A stretch of 64,000 bases of DNA from Candidatus Eisenbacteria bacterium (GTDB taxonomy: Bacteria; Desulfobacterota; Binatia; DP-6). Positions 50,021 through 57,757 of the stretch are shown one piece after another. Each line of letters begins with the position of its first letter. Within the stretch, counting starts at the first letter, position 1. The translations under genes were made by a program, and so were the position numbers. The notes below the pieces were generated by a model. That model searched no databases. It was not told where the DNA came from and saw nothing but the letters and a program-made list of their open reading frames with translations. The stretch is taken from the NCBI GenBank assembly GCA_035577985.1, contig DATJZY010000022.1:22735-86734 (forward strand), read 5' to 3'.

Positions 50021-50650
50021 CTACGGCAGCTGCGTCCGCGTGAGTGCCGGAACCGGGATCGCCGTGAGCTGGAGGAAGCGGTAGCGGACGGTGCTCCCCG
50101 GATCCTGGTCGCTGCACCGGAAGTCGACGACGCCGGGGCCGACGTTCGTCGTCTGCACGAAGAGCGTACTGGTGGTCACGCCGTGACCGATGAATTCGGC
50201 CTTCGAGTTGGGACCGTTCGGCGGGACCAGGTGACAGGTCACGATGCCGCTGAAGTCGGTCGGGCTCGCCGACCACACGATCGACGCGAAGATGACGTGG
50301 TTGCCGTCGCTGACGGTGAGCTTGGCGATCGAGGCGGCCGGGGTGTTCGCCGACGGCGTGCTCGGAAGGTCCTTGTCGGTCTGGGTGAAGCCGTCGACGA
50401 AGACGTTCTGCACGCCCGCCGTCTCGGGATCGCTGCCAGGCTCCGCGCAGCCCGGAGGCTGGACCTCCGGCGCGAGGTCGGCGCAGCCGATCGCCCCGTC
50501 GGCGATCTCGTCGGAGGTGACGCCGCTCTGGGCGAGGGCTCCGTGCATCCTGGCGCGGAATCTCGTGCTCCTCGCCTCGGCAGCGCCGGCGACGCCGGCG
50601 AGCAGCATGATGGACGCGAACGCGAGGGTCTGGATGGTGCGCGGGGTCAT
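50021..50650 (-). CDS. Secreted protein of unknown function
   Basis: 209 residues from ATG 50650, with a strong ribosome site (GGAAGGAG). Signal peptide (1-24). The mature part begins with a short segment (RMHGALAQSGVTSDEIADGAIGCADLAPEV) of the kind often found as 'GSI...DLA' repeats in secreted proteins, followed by a beta-rich domain (VTCHLVPPNGPNSKAEFIGHG, VVDFRCSDQDPGSTVRYRFLQLTAI). Four or more Cys. I do not recognise a family. It is convergent with the ELWxxDGT gene, whose stop is 10 bases away. Confidence 0.75.
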   Translation of the reverse strand: MTPRTIQTLAFASIMLLAGVAGAAEARSTRFRARMHGALAQSGVTSDEIADGAIGCADLAPEVQPPGCAEPGSDPETAGVQNVFVDGFTQTDKDLPSTPSANTPAASIAKLTVSDGNHVIFASIVWSASPTDFSGIVTCHLVPPNGPNSKAEFIGHGVTTSTLFVQTTNVGPGVVDFRCSDQDPGSTVRYRFLQLTAIPVPALTRTQLP

Positions 50651-50750
50651 GTCGTGGTCTCCTTCCGGAGCCACTACGCACGGGGCCTCGCCACGGATGC
50701 AGGGGGGGATGCGGGTCTGCCGGCGCCCCATCGAGTGCGAGGGAGCCCGT

Positions 50751-51896
50751 CTACAGACCGTAGATCCGGGCCACGTTCCGTCCGAGGACCTTGGCGCGCG
50801 TCTCGGCCGAGAGCGGGGCCACGAACCGCTCCAGCGCGCGTGCCCACGTGCCGGGGTGGTCCGGGTGGGGAAAGTCCGTCGCCCAGATGAAGCAGTCGGC
50901 GCCCACGTGGTCGACGATCCAGGGCGCGGCGGTCTCGTCCGGATCGGCGGAGATGAAGCACTGCTCGCGGAAGTAGTCGCTTGGCCGTCGTGTCAGGCCG
51001 GCCGGCAGACCCTGCCCCACCTCCGCTACGGCGTTCGCACGATCGAGGAAGGACCCGATCCAGCCCGCGCCCGACTCGAGCACGCCGAGTCGCAGGGTCG
51101 GGAAGCGGTCGAGCGTCCCGAGCGCGATGCACGAGAGATAGGCCTGCTGCACGCCCTGGCGCAGCATGACGTTGTAGAAGAAGTCGCGCGCACGACCGAG
51201 ACGCTTGAAGCGGACCGGTGCGGCCCAGAACGGCTCGAAGGTCGGATGGATCGCGAGCGGCACGCCGAGCGCCGCCGCGCGCGCGTAGAGGGCGTCATGG
51301 TCCGGGTGTCCGTGCGCCTTGCGCGAGTGCGTGAACGGCGCCACGAACGCGCCCCTGCACCCGTCGGCGACCGCGCGCTCGAGCTCGTCGGCGGAGCCGA
51401 CCGGATCGAGCAGCGTCAGGTGCGCGATGGGAACGAGCCGCCCCCCGGAGTCGCGACAGAAGTCGGCGATCCAGCGGTTGTAGGCGCGCTGGTAGGCGAG
51501 CGTGAGCTCGGGATCCTCGAGCTCGCACTCCCACAGGAGCCCGATCGTCGGATAGAGGATGCTCTTCGCGAGGTTCTCCCGGTCGAGGAGCCGGACGCGT
51601 TCACGCGCGTCGCCCGCGCCGAAGGGCATGGAGGTCGCGTAGCGACGATCCGGCGCGGGCCGCGCCGTGGCGTCGCCCATGGCGCCGAGGAGCCCGAGCG
51701 AGCCGTCGCGCGTTCGGGCGGACGGCTTGCCGTCGATCTCCAGGTACTCGAGCCCGGCGTCGTCGACGCGGATGCGAAGCGCGCGCGTCCGGTATTTCTC
51801 CTCGAGATAGTCCTCCCAGAGCGTCGCCGACTCGAGCACGTGGCCGTCGGCGTCGATGGTGCCGTCGTAGGGAAAGCGGACGATCTCGTAGGTCAT
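50751..51896 (-). CDS. Amidohydrolase-2 family metal-dependent hydrolase
   Basis: 381 residues, usual length for the family. TIM-barrel pattern: DADGHVLE near the start (metal His; the family's first motif DxH is D-G-H here), PIAHLTLLDP, IHPTFEPF (metal His near 220), RLGVLESGAGW and ATDFPHPDHPGTW (metal Asp near 340). This group includes decarboxylases and hydrolases such as gamma-resorcylate decarboxylase and related uncharacterised proteins, often in aromatic or lipid degradation. The substrate is unknown. The gene stands alone on the minus strand, 80 bases before a DUF4260-like gene. Confidence 0.88.
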   Translation of the reverse strand: MTYEIVRFPYDGTIDADGHVLESATLWEDYLEEKYRTRALRIRVDDAGLEYLEIDGKPSARTRDGSLGLLGAMGDATARPAPDRRYATSMPFGAGDARERVRLLDRENLAKSILYPTIGLLWECELEDPELTLAYQRAYNRWIADFCRDSGGRLVPIAHLTLLDPVGSADELERAVADGCRGAFVAPFTHSRKAHGHPDHDALYARAAALGVPLAIHPTFEPFWAAPVRFKRLGRARDFFYNVMLRQGVQQAYLSCIALGTLDRFPTLRLGVLESGAGWIGSFLDRANAVAEVGQGLPAGLTRRPSDYFREQCFISADPDETAAPWIVDHVGADCFIWATDFPHPDHPGTWARALERFVAPLSAETRAKVLGRNVARIYGL

Positions 51897-51976
51897 CGCG
51901 CGCCAGGTTCCACGGAAGACGCCGTCATGCGGTCAGCCTAGTCCACCGGCGGCACGGCGATCCAGCGACCGCCACC

Positions 51977-52372
51977 TCACGAACGCGCGCGGCCGCCCAG
52001 CATCCCCAGGTGCGTGTGGTGGAAGCTCGTCGGGTACTTGAGCCCGAACCCGAGCAGCCGGTCCATGCCGATGTGTCCGAGCCAGATGAGGGCGATCGCG
52101 CAGGCCGTCCCGTTCCCCATGGCGACACCCGCGGCGCCGAGCGCGGCCGGAAGCGCGTACGTATGGACGGCGTTGTAGGCAACGGCGCCGACGCGCGTCC
52201 CGCCGAGATAGCCGAGCATCCCGACGTCCGGCGCCAGCAGCAGGACGACGTAGAGGAGCCACGACCACCCGAACGCCGGATAGAAGAAGAGCGACAGCGC
52301 GAGCAGCGCGCCGCCCTCGCTGCGAAGCAGGACCGCCGGGAATCCCGTGACCACACCCGGTTCGCCGGTCAT
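51977..52372 (-). CDS. DUF4260-like membrane protein
   Basis: 131 residues with about four hydrophobic helices and the pattern YPAFGWSWLLYVVLLLAPDVGMLGYLGG...NAVHTYALP...LGHIGMDRLLGFGLKYP.SFHHTHLG. The His residues within HIGMDRLLGFGLKYP.SFHHTHLG are typical of DUF4260 (formerly YfbW-like) proteins, of unknown role. The start ATG at 52372 follows the GST stop by 2 bases, so it is co-translated with it. Confidence 0.8.
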   Translation of the reverse strand: MTGEPGVVTGFPAVLLRSEGGALLALSLFFYPAFGWSWLLYVVLLLAPDVGMLGYLGGTRVGAVAYNAVHTYALPAALGAAGVAMGNGTACAIALIWLGHIGMDRLLGFGLKYPTSFHHTHLGMLGGRARS

Positions 52373-52374
52373 CG

Positions 52375-53022
52375 TCACACCGGCGGCGGCGACGTCCGCC
52401 AGTGTGGCGGGTAGGTCTTGTCGTAGCTCGGGCGCGCGCGCATCCGGTCGCGCCAGGCGCCGATCCACGGCGCGACGCCGCCGACGTCGATGCCCGCCCG
52501 ACCCGCGAGCTCGACGAACGGCAGCCAGCTCGTGTCGGCGCGGGTGAACGTCTTGCCCATGACGAAGTCGCCGCCGCGCTTGGCCGCGCGCCCATCCACT
52601 CGCCCCAGCTGTGCGCGGACCGCGGCGCGTCCCGCGTCGATCGCCTTCTGGTCCCGCTCGTCCGCCGGCGTGAAGAACACCTGCCGCGCGAGCGCGCTGA
52701 AGGCCTCGAAGAAGTACAGCGTGCACTCGGTCTCCTCGATCCGGACGAGGGCCCGACCGGCCGGGTCGGAGGGAAGGAGCGGCGGCGCAGGATGGCGATC
52801 CTCCAGGTACTCGAGGATCGGTTGCGACTCGTACAGCGCGAGGTCGCCGGCGACGAGAGCGGGCACCTTGGCATGCGGGCTGATCGCGACGTACTCGGCC
52901 TTCTTCAAGTCGCCCGCCTGGAAGCTCAGGAGCACGGCCTGGTGCTCGATCGCCTTCTCGACCAGGGCCAGGTGCACGCGCCACGCGAACGGCGAGCCGG
53001 ACGCGAAGAAGAATCGCAGCAT
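52375..53022 (-). CDS. Glutathione S-transferase family protein
   Basis: 215 residues. N-terminal thioredoxin-like domain (LRFFFASGSPFAWRVHLAL; SPFAWR occupies the catalytic Ser position used by Zeta/Phi-like GSTs), the cis-Pro region VPALVAGDLALYESQPILEYL, and a C-terminal all-helical domain with DTSWLPFVE. GSTs conjugate or isomerise electrophiles with glutathione in the cytosol, and bacterial members often help degrade xenobiotics. The start ATG at 53022 is clear. It forms a two-gene unit with the downstream DUF4260-like gene. Confidence 0.9.
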   Translation of the reverse strand: MLRFFFASGSPFAWRVHLALVEKAIEHQAVLLSFQAGDLKKAEYVAISPHAKVPALVAGDLALYESQPILEYLEDRHPAPPLLPSDPAGRALVRIEETECTLYFFEAFSALARQVFFTPADERDQKAIDAGRAAVRAQLGRVDGRAAKRGGDFVMGKTFTRADTSWLPFVELAGRAGIDVGGVAPWIGAWRDRMRARPSYDKTYPPHWRTSPPPV

Positions 53023-53153
53023 GACGGACCTCCTCTGGAGATCCGGGTAGAGCGGGACGCCGACTGGTGCAAGCGACGCGCAGGCGTTGTCGCACGAGGC
53101 GTGGCCCGCTAGCTTCGCGCTTCGCCGTCATTCCACGGAGGGGGAACGTCACC

Positions 53154-53621
53154 ATGAGGTACGAGATTGCCGTCGCGCTGCTCGCCGGCCTGGCCGCCAT
53201 GGCCGTCGCGGCGCCGCCGCCCGCGGCGCTCACGCCGCAGGATCGTGTCGCGGTCTTCAAGGCGGCGCGGTTCAAGGCACGCGGCAACCAGTACGTCCGC
53301 TGCGAGGAGGACCCGCCGACCGCGTCGTACGTGCCCGGCAAGATCGAGGTCGTCGATTTGAATGGCGACGGCCGCCCCGAGGCCTGGGTCACCGAGAGCA
53401 GCACCTTCTGCTACGGCAACACCGAGCAGTTCTTCGTCCTCGTCACGAAGGACGAGAGCGGCGCCTGGCGCGCGCTCCTGGAGGAGGCCGGCGTGCCGAC
53501 GGCGCTCGCGACCAAACGCCAGGGCTGGCCCGACATCGAGGTCGGCGGACCCGGGTTCGGGAAGTTCCCGGTCCGCCACTGGAACGGCAAGACCTACGAC
53601 GGGCCGAAGCAGGCGCGCTAG
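53154..53621 (+). CDS. Small exported protein with one FG-GAP-like motif
   Basis: 155 residues. Signal peptide (1-19, AVAAPPP). The centre has EVVDLNGDGRPEAWVTESSTFC, a single FG-GAP/VCBS-like calcium repeat (DLNGDGRPE), and the C-terminus PVRHWNGKTYDG. It shares the FG-GAP theme with the convergent neighbour, whose stop overlaps this stop by four bases (shared CTAG at 53618-53621). No known enzyme function. Confidence 0.75.
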   Translation: MRYEIAVALLAGLAAMAVAAPPPAALTPQDRVAVFKAARFKARGNQYVRCEEDPPTASYVPGKIEVVDLNGDGRPEAWVTESSTFCYGNTEQFFVLVTKDESGAWRALLEEAGVPTALATKRQGWPDIEVGGPGFGKFPVRHWNGKTYDGPKQAR

Positions 53622-54912
53622 AGACAGCGGCTGAGCAGCACGCGCTGACCCGTGAGGGTCGCCGTCGCGACGTCGGGCTTCCCGTCGCCGTCGAAGTCCG
53701 CGGACGCCAGCGCCGCCGACCCGCTGGTGAACGTGCCCACGACGTTCGCGAACGTGCCGTCCCCATTGCCGGTGAAGAGGCCGACGGTCGCGTTCGGCCC
53801 GGCCGAGATCACGAAGTCGAGCCGGCCGTCGCCGTTGAAATCGCCCCCGGCGAGCGAGGTGGGCAGGCCGCCGGCGTAGTACTCGACGCTCGAGCCGAAG
53901 GTCCCGTCGCCGTGGCCGAGCAGGATGCTCAGGTCCGAGGAGTTGTTGTTCGCCGTCGCCAGATCGATCTTGCCGTCGCCGTTCACGTCCCCGGCCACGA
54001 TCGAGTAGGGGAACCGGCCCACCTGGTAGGACACCGGGGGGCCGAACCCCCCGCTGCCGTCGCCGAGCAGGACGGCGACGACACCCCGGCCGCCGGGCGG
54101 ACCGCCGCCGGTCGCGGCCAGGTCGAGCTTCCCATCACCGTTCAGGTCCGCCACCGCAACGGCCCGGCCGATGTCGGCCGAGGGGTACTGACCTTGCCCG
54201 CGAACGTGCCGTTGCCGTTGTTCAGCAGCACGACCACCGACGGCTGGGTCGCCACGACCAGGTCTGGCTTGTTGTCCCCGTTGAAATCGGCTGCGACGAC
54301 GTCGTGGAAGTCGCGGGTACCCACGAAGTACGGGATGGGGCCCTCGAAGCTCCCGTCCCCCCTCCCCATGAGGACCGACACGTTCACCACCGTGCTGGGT
54401 CCGGTGGGCGGCGGGTCGCTCATGAAGTTCGCCGCCGCCAGATCCACCGTGCCGTTCCCGTCGAGGTCGGCGACCGCAATGCCGTGGACGTCGCCGCCGA
54501 CGTCGACCCCGGTGAGCTCCCCGAACGTGCCGTCGCCGTTGCCGAGACGCACCATGACGCTCGGGTTGGCGGCGAGCAGCAGGTCGCGCTTCCCGTCGCC
54601 ATTCAAGTCGGCGCCGGCGACGGCCTGGTCGGTGCCCCCGGCGAGCTGGGGTCCCACCACGAACGTCGTGACGCAGCCCGACCCCGGCCTCAGGGTCGTC
54701 CCCGTGGCCGTGCACACGATCCGGCCGCGCCGGCACTGCCGCCAGAGCTTCGTGCGGCAGCGCTTCTGCTGCTTCTTCTTCGCGAGGCCGCCGCAGTCCC
54801 CGTCCACGCGCGCGGCACAGCTCTCCTTGCAGACCTGGAGCGGCACCTTGGCGACGGCGGGCATCGCCACGAACAGCACGACGAGGAGGGCGGCGGCGCG
54901 TGACGAGGGCAT
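53618..54912 (-). pseudogene. FG-GAP/VCBS repeat protein gene with a frameshift near 54190
   Basis: The first frame (54912 to about 54190) encodes a signal peptide, a Cys/Arg/Lys-rich segment (CKESCAARVDGDCGG..KQQKRCRTK), then FG-GAP repeats (AVAGADLNGDGKRDLL, AVADLDGNGTVDLAAANF, VAADFNGDNKPDLVVA) ending NGTFAGKVS. The repeat series continues in another frame (QYPSADIGRAVAVADLNGDGKLDLAATG) down to 53618. Inserting one base in AAGGTCAGTACCCC would give KVQYP, parallel to the other repeats (PPVSYQVG, SSVEYYAG). So it is one protein of about 430 residues with seven or more FG-GAP repeats, likely a calcium-binding propeller on the cell surface. It may be an assembly error. Confidence 0.75.
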
Positions 54913-55029
54913 CGTCGGGACGCGTCGTCTACCCGAGCCGGAGCGGTCTTGGCAATCGCCGGCGAGACAATGCGCCGCGCCACGCGCTCGCTTTCCCCGT
55001 CAAAAGTCGCATTTTTTGGGCCGTAGCGC

Positions 55030-55058
55030 TTGTCTTTCTCTTCGCCACGACCTATGCG
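55030..55058 (+). promoter_or_regulatory. Candidate sigma-70-type promoter for the HU-like gene
   Basis: TTGTCT at 55030-55035 and TATGCG at 55053-55058, 17 bases apart, 46 bases before the ATG at 55104. The surrounding AT-rich patch (GTCAAAAGTCGCATTTTTTGG) is unusual in this GC-rich window. The call rests on sequence resemblance only. Confidence 0.35.
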
Positions 55059-55103
55059 GGGCCCTCAATCCGGTCGTTTTTACCCAGGGGAAAGGATGTG
55101 GAT

Positions 55104-55490
55104 ATGGCGAAGAAGGCAGCGAAGGCGTCACCGGTTCGGGCTCAGTCGAAGCTGAACCTCAGCAAGCCGCTCAAGATCGGCGCGTCGTCCAAGCCGCGCA
55201 GCAAGGGCGACGTCTTCCGGACGATCGCGGACAGCGTCGGCATTCACCGGCGTGACGTGGCGTCGGTGTTCCACGCGCTCGGGGCCGTCATCAAGGCCGA
55301 TCTGTCGAAGGGCGGAGCCGGCGTCTTCAAGGTGCCCGGTCTCATGCGCATCACCGTCAAGCGCAAGCCCGCAACCAAGGCGCACATGGGCATCAACCCG
55401 TTCACGAAGGAGCAGGTGATGTTCAAGGCGAAGCCGGCGCGCAACGTGGTGCGCGTCCGGCCGCTCGCGGGCTTGAAAGAGATGGTCTGA
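55104..55490 (+). CDS. HU/IHF-family DNA-binding protein
   Basis: 128 residues against about 90 for HU: a Lys/Ala/Ser-rich N-terminal extension (1-30) precedes the fold. Core features: KGDVFRTIADSVGIHRRDVASVFHALGAVIKADLSKGGAGVFKVPGLMRITVKRKPA; the beta-arm region KAHMGINPFTKEQVMFKAKPARNVVRVRPL replaces the usual R-NP motif with GINPFT. It probably shapes the nucleoid or acts in regulation. Start ATG 55104; the upstream region has a candidate promoter, and a strong hairpin follows the stop. Confidence 0.88.
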   Translation: MAKKAAKASPVRAQSKLNLSKPLKIGASSKPRSKGDVFRTIADSVGIHRRDVASVFHALGAVIKADLSKGGAGVFKVPGLMRITVKRKPATKAHMGINPFTKEQVMFKAKPARNVVRVRPLAGLKEMV

Positions 55491-55507
55491 TCGCAGAACA
55501 CTTCCGC

Positions 55508-55548
55508 AGCCGGCCGGTGCGAGCGAGAGATCTCGCCCCCGGCCGGCT
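55508..55548 (+). terminator. Hairpin terminator after the HU-like gene
   Basis: AGCCGGCCGG (55508-55517) pairs with CCGGCCGGCT (55539-55548), and inside GCGAG (55519-55523) pairs with CTCGC (55532-55536) around an 8-base loop. It is about 17 bases after the HU-like stop and before the rlmJ start. There is no T-run. Confidence 0.55.
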
Positions 55549-55585
55549 ATCGGAGTGCCCGCTGGTCGCGTAGCATCACGCGCTC

Positions 55586-56464
55586 GTGACCACGCCCCGA
55601 TCGCGCTATCGCATCGACGACACGCGCGACTACAGCCACCGCTTCCACGCCGGCAACGTCGGCGACGTCTGGAAGCATTGCGTGCTGGTCGAGATCCTGC
55701 GCCGCGTGGCCGCGGCACGACGCGTCGCCTACGTGGAAACCCATGCGGGAGAAGGGTTCTATCCACTCGGCCCGACCGGCGAATGGAGCGAGGGCATCGG
55801 CCGTCTGTGGGCATCGTTCGAGACGACGACGCGTGACGACGCCGTTGCACGCTACGTCGCGCTCTGCCGCCGCCTCGGCGCCGGTGGCGAACGTCCCACG
55901 CGCTATCCGGGCTCGCCCGCGCTCGCGCGCGACGTGCTCGGCGCGAATGCCGAGCTGACGCTCTGGGAGCGCGACAATACGACGCTCGCGCGCCTCGCCG
56001 AGCATACGAAGAGTGACTCGCGCGTGCGTCTCGTCTGCGGCGACGGCCTCGCCGCGCTGGGCGGCGCGATCCACGGCGCCGAAGCCGGTGCCGACGCGCA
56101 GGTCGTGCTCGTCGACCCGCCCTACACGCAGAAGGCGGACTGGACGCTCGTGCCCGATGCGCTCGTGCGCGCCCTGCGACATTCGCGTCGCGCGTGCGTC
56201 GTGCTCTGGTACCCGGTGAAGAGTCTCACGCGGCCGAACGCGATGATCGCGAAGCTCGCGGCGGCGGGAGTGCCGGGAACGATCGCGGAGCTCGTCACGA
56301 CGCCGCTCGAGCACCAGCGCCAGCGCTTGAACGGCAGCGGTCTCCTCCTGGTTCGTCCGCCGGACGGAGCGCTCGAGGCGATCTCCGCCGCCGCACCCGT
56401 GATCGGCGAGCGGTGCGCGACGCACGCGGGCGCCTGGTCGGCGAGGATGCAGGCCTGGACGTGA
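55586..56464 (+). CDS. rlmJ: 23S rRNA (adenine2030-N6)-methyltransferase
   Basis: 292 residues from GTG 55586, the usual RlmJ length. Marks are YSHRFHAGNVGDVWKHCVLVEIL at the N-terminus (family YrHaFHAGNfaDVlKH), YVETHAGEG, DPPYTQKADW (N6-adenine methyltransferase DPPY motif) and VLWYPVK. It would methylate A2030 of 23S rRNA using S-adenosylmethionine. It lies after the HU-like gene and its terminator. The sequence departs from E. coli in the GPTGEWSEGIGRL loop, but motifs are complete. Confidence 0.9.
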   Translation: MTTPRSRYRIDDTRDYSHRFHAGNVGDVWKHCVLVEILRRVAAARRVAYVETHAGEGFYPLGPTGEWSEGIGRLWASFETTTRDDAVARYVALCRRLGAGGERPTRYPGSPALARDVLGANAELTLWERDNTTLARLAEHTKSDSRVRLVCGDGLAALGGAIHGAEAGADAQVVLVDPPYTQKADWTLVPDALVRALRHSRRACVVLWYPVKSLTRPNAMIAKLAAAGVPGTIAELVTTPLEHQRQRLNGSGLLLVRPPDGALEAISAAAPVIGERCATHAGAWSARMQAWT

Positions 56465-56473
56465 GCGCGGCGA

Positions 56474-56926
56474 TCAGCGCTTGCGGCGCTTGGCCGGCGC
56501 GCCACGCTTGGCGGCCGCCGGTGCCTCGCGGGCCGGGCTTCGCTTCGGAGCCGGAGCGGGGGGAGCCGGCGCGTGCGCGACGACGATCTTCGGGGGCGGC
56601 GGAACCTCGATCGGCTTGAGGCTCGCCGCCTCGAGCCAGCCCTCGACCCCGTCCTTCGTGGTGCGCACCCGGTAGCGCGGGTCGGCAGCCCGGCGGGGCT
56701 GCCAGGCCAGGATCTCGACCTCGGCCCCATGGGGGACGGTCGCCACCGGAGCCGTCCCGGTCGAGTCCATCAGCGCAACTCGGCGGGAACCATGGCTTCC
56801 GCAGGTCACCACCACCCGACGACCCACGGCCAGGACCGGAGCCCGCTCACGCTTCGTCGGCGCGGGCAAGGGTCGGGCGCGGGCGGAATATGGTTGCGAA
56901 GCGGAACCCCACGGTCGGGGGGGCAT
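56474..56926 (-). CDS. SH3-like domain protein
   Basis: Up to 150 residues; the start is uncertain and no signal peptide is seen. A bacterial SH3-like segment lies in the middle (VALMDSTGTAPVATVPHGAEVEILAWQ...RYRVRTTKDGVEGWLEAASL), as in cell-wall or host-interaction proteins, followed by a Pro-rich stretch (PPPPKIVVAHAPAPPAPAPK) and a Lys/Arg/Ala tail. The real translation may start at a downstream GTG. It is convergent with rlmJ (stops 10 bases apart). Confidence 0.5.
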   Translation of the reverse strand: MPPRPWGSASQPYSARARPLPAPTKRERAPVLAVGRRVVVTCGSHGSRRVALMDSTGTAPVATVPHGAEVEILAWQPRRAADPRYRVRTTKDGVEGWLEAASLKPIEVPPPPKIVVAHAPAPPAPAPKRSPAREAPAAAKRGAPAKRRKR

Positions 56927-57105
56927 TGGACCTCCTCGGTCGCGGCCTTGACCCTGCGCCGACCACGCGAAGGCCTCACTCGCGGGTCGGTGGCGCCACG
57001 TCGACCGCCTTGGAGAGAAACCCGAGGTCGGTGACGCAAGCTACGGTTGATAATAGGCTTCTTCCGAGCCGCTGTCAAACTGAAACGCGCGCAAAATCCG
57101 ATGGT
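56927..57105. other. Intergenic region upstream of the SH3-like gene
   Basis: This 179-base gap lies between the SH3-like gene and the RBBP9-like hydrolase gene. It contains a relatively AT-rich patch (TTGATAATAGGC near 57050, TATTATCAA on the other strand) that could hold a promoter for the minus-strand SH3-like gene. No gene or clear repeat is seen. Confidence 0.3.
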
Positions 57106-57654
57106 TCACCGTCTCCCTGCGTCCAGCAGCTCCTCCAGCAGACGGTGCCCTTCGAGCCATTCGCCGAGGCCCGACTCGGCGTTGATGTGCCCGCGATCCC
57201 CCAGCTCGACGAGCCGAGCGCCCCAGCCGTCTGCGAACGCGCGTGCTTGCCCGGGCTCGATGTAGGGATCGGACGCGCTCGCGACCACGATCGCCGGAAA
57301 CGGAAGCGACGCGAGCGGCACCGGCGAGAAGCTCTCGACCTCGGGGATGAGGTGGCGGACCTCGTCCACGTCCGGAGGCGCTACGAGCAGCGCTCCGACG
57401 ACGCGGTCGCACGCCGCACGCGCCGCCCAGTGCGCCACAAGCGCGCACCCGAGGCTGTGGGCGACGAGGGCGACCTCGCCCGGCGCGCGACCGACGGCCG
57501 CATCCAGGTTCGCCACCCAGGCGTCGCGCTGGGGGTGCTCCCAATCGTCCTGCACCACCCGGACGTAGCCGAAGCGGCGCTCCCACAACGTCTGCCAGTG
57601 CTCCGGGCCGGAGTCTCCGTACCCGGGCAGCACGAGGACGGTCGGCGAGGGCAT
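57106..57654 (-). CDS. RBBP9/YdeN-family alpha/beta hydrolase
   Basis: 182 residues, the usual length. Motifs: VLVLPGYGDSGPEHWQTLWERRFG (family GxxNS.PEHWQ), nucleophile Ser in VAHSLGCALVAHW, acid in SASDPYIEPGQARAFA, and catalytic His in GDRGHINAESGLGEW. These serine hydrolases are small cytosolic esterases or peptidases of unknown substrate. Start ATG 57654; a longer in-frame extension lacks homology. It is divergent from the subtilisin gene at 57758. Confidence 0.92.
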   Translation of the reverse strand: MPSPTVLVLPGYGDSGPEHWQTLWERRFGYVRVVQDDWEHPQRDAWVANLDAAVGRAPGEVALVAHSLGCALVAHWAARAACDRVVGALLVAPPDVDEVRHLIPEVESFSPVPLASLPFPAIVVASASDPYIEPGQARAFADGWGARLVELGDRGHINAESGLGEWLEGHRLLEELLDAGRR

Positions 57655-57757
57655 TCGGGCACGAAAGCACGAATGTCCGGCAGGTCCAATCGCGCATCCG
57701 CGCCCGCACGCCGGGCGTAGTGACGACGGCGCGGCGCCGCGCCACAGGAAGGCGACG

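Noticed and set aside
53618..54736. Two separate FG-GAP genes
   Set aside because: Repeats run on across the frame change and only the first has a signal peptide; one frameshifted gene is simpler.
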